Source: Planctomycetota bacterium
Lineage (GTDB): Bacteria > Planctomycetota > Phycisphaerae > UBA1845 > Fen-1342
Length of the DNA: 8,544 bases
Assembly: GCA_030616465.1 (NCBI GenBank)
Contig: JAUWXH010000053.1
Span: 1 to 8,544, forward strand
Reading direction: 5' to 3'
Shown piece after piece: positions 5,923-8,544 of this stretch. How positions within the stretch are numbered: the stretch's first letter is position 1; every line of letters starts with the position of its first letter. The notes beneath the pieces were generated by a model that did no database searches, had not been told where the DNA came from, and saw nothing but the letters and a program-made list of their open reading frames with translations. A program made the translations under genes and the position numbers.

Positions 5923-7422
5923 CTAGGGGTTCAGGTCACAGCCCCAGTCCGCCAGGAGGATACCCAGGTCGCCGTGACCGACGTGGCCGTCGCCGTCGAG
6001 GTCGGCATCCGGATTCCAACTCGGGTCGCCCTCGTGCGTGCACCAGGCCGCGAGCAATTCACCCAGGTCGGAGTGGTCGGTATCGCCGTCGCCGTCCACG
6101 TCACCGGGGCACTCGGTGGGGATGACCGTGAGCGTCGCGGCATCCGAGGGTCTGGAGCACCCATTCTCGACGTACGTGACCACGCAGTCGTACTCGCCGG
6201 CGTCCCCGGTCTCCACGCTCGTAATCAGCAGCATGGTGGTCTGGGATCCGATGATGCGACCGTCGTCCGTGAGATCGTCGCCGTCCTTACGCCACTGGTA
6301 CTGCTCGGTGAAACCGTGCTCCTCGACCGAGGCCCTGAAGAAGACCGGATCGCCGACATCCACCGTCTGGTCGCTCGGATGCGAGCTGAAGATGGGGCTC
6401 TCCGCCACGGTCAGAGCAGCGTCGCCGGAAGCACGCGTGCAGTCGTTCTCGACCTTGGTGACGAGGCAGTAGTAGTCGTCCGCCTCATCGGCCTCCGTGA
6501 CGTCGACGAGCATGAGCTCATCGGTCGTGGCGCCGAAGATGTGTTCGCCGTCATCGACCAGCTCCGTCTCTCCGCACCACCACTGGTAGGTGACCTCATC
6601 AACCGGGTCAACGGTAACCGAGAAGATCACGGTGTCGCCGACGCAGGCGTCTACGCTTTCCGGCTGCTCGGTGATGTCGGCCGGGACGCAGAAAGGCCAA
6701 TCCATGATTGCGGCCTGGTATACCTCGGCGGGCCAACTGTTGTTGGGCACCTGCGCCCAGGCTACCATGGTGATGTTGTCCTGGTCGTTCCAGCTATCGT
6801 CGTCGAACGTGAACTCGCGCTCCACCACCTGGCAATCGCCGGGCGAGAGGGTGATGTCCTGTGCCGTAGCGGCCTGCTTGAAGCCGTTGCGATGGTAGCC
6901 GCCGATCGCCGGCCAGTAGTCCAATACCTGAGCCAGGTAGATGCGCATCGTCTTCGCTTCGCCATCGGGCTCGATGCAGACCTCGGCCGAGATGCGATAG
7001 GTCCGCCCCGCAACCTGCTCACCGCCCAGTTCGATGGTTACGTCGGTCGGGACGGCTCGGCGTTGGTTATAGCGGTTCAGGTAGCCGCCGTATCCCTGAT
7101 TCCCGATGGTCTTGATGACGCCGTCGAACATGGCCGAGGGATAGCCCGTGATGCCGTAGAAGTTCCGACGAGCCGTTCCCCAGGGGTAGGTATACACGTC
7201 ACCGATGTGGATCTGCACCATGACAAACGTGTCGGGAAAGTTGTCCAACATTTGCCCCAGCGCGGCACCCGCGCCCGGACAGTACGGTCACCACGTCCCC
7301 GTGAATTCCTCGCAGAGCACCACCCGCTCTGCTGCCAGTGCGGGGGCAGCGCCCCAAACGGTCGTCAGCGCCAGGGCCGTCAGGGCCCAAGCGACACTCG
7401 TCTTGCAGGATGGGAATTTCAT
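5923..7422 (-). CDS. Exported thioredoxin-like selenoprotein with two Ig-like domains and a dockerin-type C-terminus
   Basis: A 499-residue secreted protein if the TGA at codon 45 is read as selenocysteine. ATG at 7422 has AGGAGG 8 nt upstream. Residues 1-31 are a signal peptide (hydrophobic core 10-30, then ALAAE). The thioredoxin-like domain covers about 32-245, with EEFTGTW-U45-P-Y-C48-P in the place of the usual WCxxC and a probable cis-proline in GYPSAMFDG (Pro95). Two Ig-like domains follow (about 248-341 and 342-435), each with a TYQWW- or QYQW-type strand and a DDYYC- or GEYDC-type strand. Residues 437-499 are a dockerin-like pair of calcium-loop motifs (GDVDGDGDTD, ADLDGDGHVG) ending LGILLADWGC-DLNP. 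The likely role is thiol-disulfide or peroxide chemistry outside the cell, with the C-terminus used for attachment or sorting (inference). A gene caller treating TGA as stop would begin at the ATG at 7251 and lose 57 residues including the active site. A pseudogene is the main alternative, but the frame is otherwise intact and the paralogue has the same TGA. Confidence 0.87.
7257..7278 (-). promoter_or_regulatory. Candidate bacterial SECIS hairpin, full-length copy
   Basis: Counting the U of the UGA as 1, bases 17-20 (GCGC) pair with 28-31 (GCGC) around a seven-base loop GGGUGCC at 21-27. The stem extends through G16-U32 and, past an unpaired G15, C14-G33 and C13-G34. The loop starts 17 nt after the UGA and begins with G. 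Both fit the published description of bacterial SECIS elements, which lie in the coding region just after the Sec codon. Folding was done by eye. Confidence 0.6.
7288..7290 (-). other. In-frame TGA, predicted selenocysteine codon (Sec45)
   Basis: The minus strand reads ACG TGG TGA CCG TAC TGT CCG, that is T-W-U-P-Y-C-P. The TGA falls on the first position of a CxxC redox motif, inside an otherwise open frame that begins with an SD site and signal peptide and ends at TAG 454 codons later. TGA ends the radical SAM and ferredoxin genes in this same window, so it is not generally reassigned. Confidence 0.85.
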
Positions 7423-7430
7423 CGTCGTGA

Positions 7431-7436
7431 CCTCCT
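7431..7436 (-). promoter_or_regulatory. Shine-Dalgarno AGGAGG for the full-length selenoprotein
   Basis: AGGAGG is followed by TCACGACG and ATG at 7422. It matters because it shows that translation starts upstream of the TGA rather than at the internal ATG at 7251. Confidence 0.8.
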
Positions 7437-7581
7437 CAGCTAAGTCTGCCATAGGTCAGAAAACGACCAACCGCCGCATTCGAGGAGCGCGCAAACCACC
7501 CCGGCGGCACCCGATGCGCCTCCTCTGATACACGTACAGTTACCAGATTGGGCCCGCTAATGCAACCAGTTTATCGGTTTT

Positions 7582-7596
7582 GCGGCGGCCCGCCGC
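7582..7596. repeat. Perfect 15-nt GC inverted repeat in the leader or upstream region
   Basis: GCGGCG-GCC-CGCCGC (plus strand) can form a six-pair hairpin with a 3-nt loop. It lies in the 301-nt gap between the two selenoprotein genes. On the minus strand it is followed by AAAA, not T, so it is not a terminator for that strand. Apart from this repeat, the terminator at 7656-7680 and the SD site at 7431-7436, I see nothing I can support in the gap; no promoter for the downstream gene stands out. Confidence 0.35.
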
Positions 7597-7655
7597 CCCG
7601 GCCGGAGACACCCGCGAGCACGCCCTCCGAGCCCCAGACTGCCGGCGGTATGCAA

Positions 7656-7680
7656 CGGGCCGCCCGCTTGGGACGGCCCG
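7656..7680 (-). terminator. Hairpin terminator after the partial selenoprotein gene
   Basis: The minus strand reads GGGCCG-T-CCC, loop AAGC, GGG-CGGCCC, the same bulged stem as at 5855-5879, and is followed by GTTGC. It lies about 43 nt after the TAG stop. The T tract is poor, so the call rests mainly on stem strength, position and conservation between the two copies. Confidence 0.6.
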
Positions 7681-7723
7681 TCTTGACTATGGCTATCATC
7701 GCCGATCAGAGCAGCGCTGCAAC

Positions 7724-8544
7724 CTAGGGGTTCAGGTCGCAGCCCCAGTCGGCCAGCAGGATACCCAGGTCTTGCTGGTTGGTCTTGTCGTCGTCGTTGA
7801 GGTCGCCGGCGCACCCGTTCGCCGGATCGTCGCAACCCCAGTCGGCCAGCAGGATGCCCAGATCGACCTGGTCGGTGTCGCCGTCGCCGTCGAGGTCGCC
7901 GGCACACTCGGGCTCGGTGAAGGGCCAGTCCATCATCGCGGCCTGGTACGCCTCGGAATTAGAGGGATAACCGCCGGGCTTCTGTGCCCAGGCGATGATC
8001 GTGATGTCCTCCTGGGCGGCCCAGCTATCGTCGTCGAACGTGAACTCGCGCTGCACCACCTGGCACTCGCCGGGCGAGAGCGTAATGTCCTCGGTCGTGG
8101 CGCCTTGCTTCAAGCCGTTACGATGATAGCCGCCGTATGCCGGCCAGTAGTCCAGCAACTGAACCATGTAGATGCGCATCGTCTTCGCTTCCCCATCGGG
8201 CTCGATGCAGACCTCGGCCGAGACGCGATAGGTCCGCCCCGAAACCTGCTCACCGCTCAGTTCGATGGTTACATCGGTCGGGACGGCTCGCCGTTGGTTG
8301 TAGAGGTTGAGATAGCCCGAATATCCCTGATTGCCGACCCGGAAAAGCACGCAGTCATGTACCGTGGTCGGGATGTACTGAAGGCCGTAGTAGTTCGCCC
8401 GCGCATTCCCCCAGGGATAAGTGTAGGGATCGCTGACGTGGATCTGCACGAAGGCAAACGTGTCGGGATAGTCGTCCAGGAAATCGCTCAGCGCGGCACC
8501 CGCGCCCGGGCAGGACGGTCACCACGTCGCCGTGAAACTCTCGC
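7724..8544 (-). CDS. Exported thioredoxin-like selenoprotein with dockerin-type C-terminus (partial, N-terminus off the right edge)
   Basis: The last 272 residues of a paralogue of the gene at 5923-7422. Reading from the right edge the frame gives ESFTATW-U-P-S-C-P, then GAGAALSDFLDDYPDTF, so the TGA at 8519-8521 falls at the first position of a CxxC motif. Start and signal peptide lie outside the window. The thioredoxin-like domain continues to about residue 211 (DPYTYPWGNARANYYG, then YIPTTVHDC, where the other copy has GYPSAMFDG, then a long conserved block to MDWPF). There are no Ig-like domains. Residues 212-272 hold two copies of a 31-residue dockerin-type unit (GDLDGDGDTDQVDLGILLADWGC and a degenerate GDLNDDDKTNQQ version), ending DLNP and TAG. 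A caller that treats TGA as stop would give about 241 residues starting at the GTG at 8449. Likely role as for its neighbour: extracellular redox chemistry with surface or sorting attachment (inference). Confidence 0.83.
7740..7864 (-). repeat. Direct repeat encoding the duplicated dockerin-type unit
   Basis: About 32 nt at 7740-7771 recur at 7833-7864 with roughly three differences by eye. The offset is 93 nt, exactly 31 codons. Each copy encodes DLGILLADWGC. A related copy ends the neighbouring paralogue near 5937. Confidence 0.75.
8489..8509 (-). promoter_or_regulatory. Candidate bacterial SECIS hairpin, partial copy
   Basis: The same GCGC / GGGUGCC / GCGC hairpin lies at the same distance after the UGA as in the neighbouring gene. 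The 21 nt at 8489-8509 are identical in both genes, although the codons on either side differ (TCC TGC versus TAC TGT before, AGC GAT versus GGG CAA after). Confidence 0.58.
8519..8521 (-). other. In-frame TGA, predicted selenocysteine codon (second paralogue)
   Basis: The minus strand reads ACG TGG TGA CCG TCC TGC CCG, that is T-W-U-P-S-C-P. It occupies the same place as Sec45 of the neighbouring gene. The frame is open for seven codons upstream to the window edge and 264 sense codons downstream. Confidence 0.82.

Noticed and set aside
5923..7422. Pseudogene with a nonsense mutation
   Set aside because: There is no frameshift or second stop in 500 codons, the SD site and signal peptide are intact, and the paralogue has the same TGA at the same catalytic position.
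5974..7443. A 489-residue plus-strand reading frame opposite the Ig-domain selenoprotein gene
   Set aside because: It lacks recognisable domains, while the minus strand has a signal peptide, redox motif, Ig and dockerin motifs. Long antisense frames are expected at this GC content.
7582..7596. Terminator at the strong GC inverted repeat
   Set aside because: It is followed by A rather than T on the minus strand and by CCCCGG on the plus strand, so it is kept only as an inverted repeat.
7740..7864. CRISPR-like direct repeats
   Set aside because: Only two units, in frame, encoding dockerin-type calcium-loop motifs.
7288..8521. TGA reassigned to a sense codon throughout the genome
   Set aside because: The radical SAM (1285-1287) and ferredoxin (2877-2879) genes end in TGA at sensible C-termini, and TGA is otherwise absent from the long coding frames.

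Overview
The window reads as a piece of a GC-rich chromosome from a planctomycete, probably of the Phycisphaerae or a relative. The main clue is two proteins ending in a dockerin-like tail with the motif LGILLADWGC followed by DLNP, a C-terminus typical of secreted proteins of that group. A squalene-hopene-cyclase-like gene and Ig-like domains on an exported protein fit the same source. This is an inference; no rRNA or other marker gene is present.

Every gene I can support lies on the minus strand. Reading in the direction of transcription (right to left) there are: (1) a partial exported thioredoxin-like protein, cut by the right edge; (2) a full-length paralogue of it carrying two Ig-like domains; (3) a lipoprotein form of M3-family oligoendopeptidase F; (4) a two-cluster 4Fe-4S ferredoxin-like protein; (5) a radical SAM enzyme with a B12-binding-like N-terminal domain; (6) a class II terpene cyclase, cut by the left edge. 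Genes 1 and 2 are each followed by a near-identical hairpin terminator. Genes 4-6 are closely spaced and probably form one operon for making or modifying a polycyclic terpenoid lipid, possibly reading through from gene 3.

The main discovery is that genes 1 and 2 are almost certainly selenoproteins. Each has an in-frame TGA exactly where the first cysteine of a thioredoxin CxxC motif belongs (W-TGA-P-Y-C-P and W-TGA-P-S-C-P). Each keeps an open frame on both sides of the TGA, and each has a hairpin with a G-rich apical loop about 17 nt after the TGA, as expected of a bacterial SECIS element. TGA is the ordinary stop of two neighbouring genes, so a reassigned genetic code is unlikely. A conventional gene call would start the full-length copy at an internal ATG (7251), losing its signal peptide and active site.

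The two paralogues share their catalytic domain and their 3' non-coding tail but differ in what lies between: two Ig-like domains plus a dockerin in one, only the dockerin pair in the other. Their divergence is mosaic, with near-identical blocks beside strongly diverged ones. The long plus-strand reading frames are high-GC shadows.
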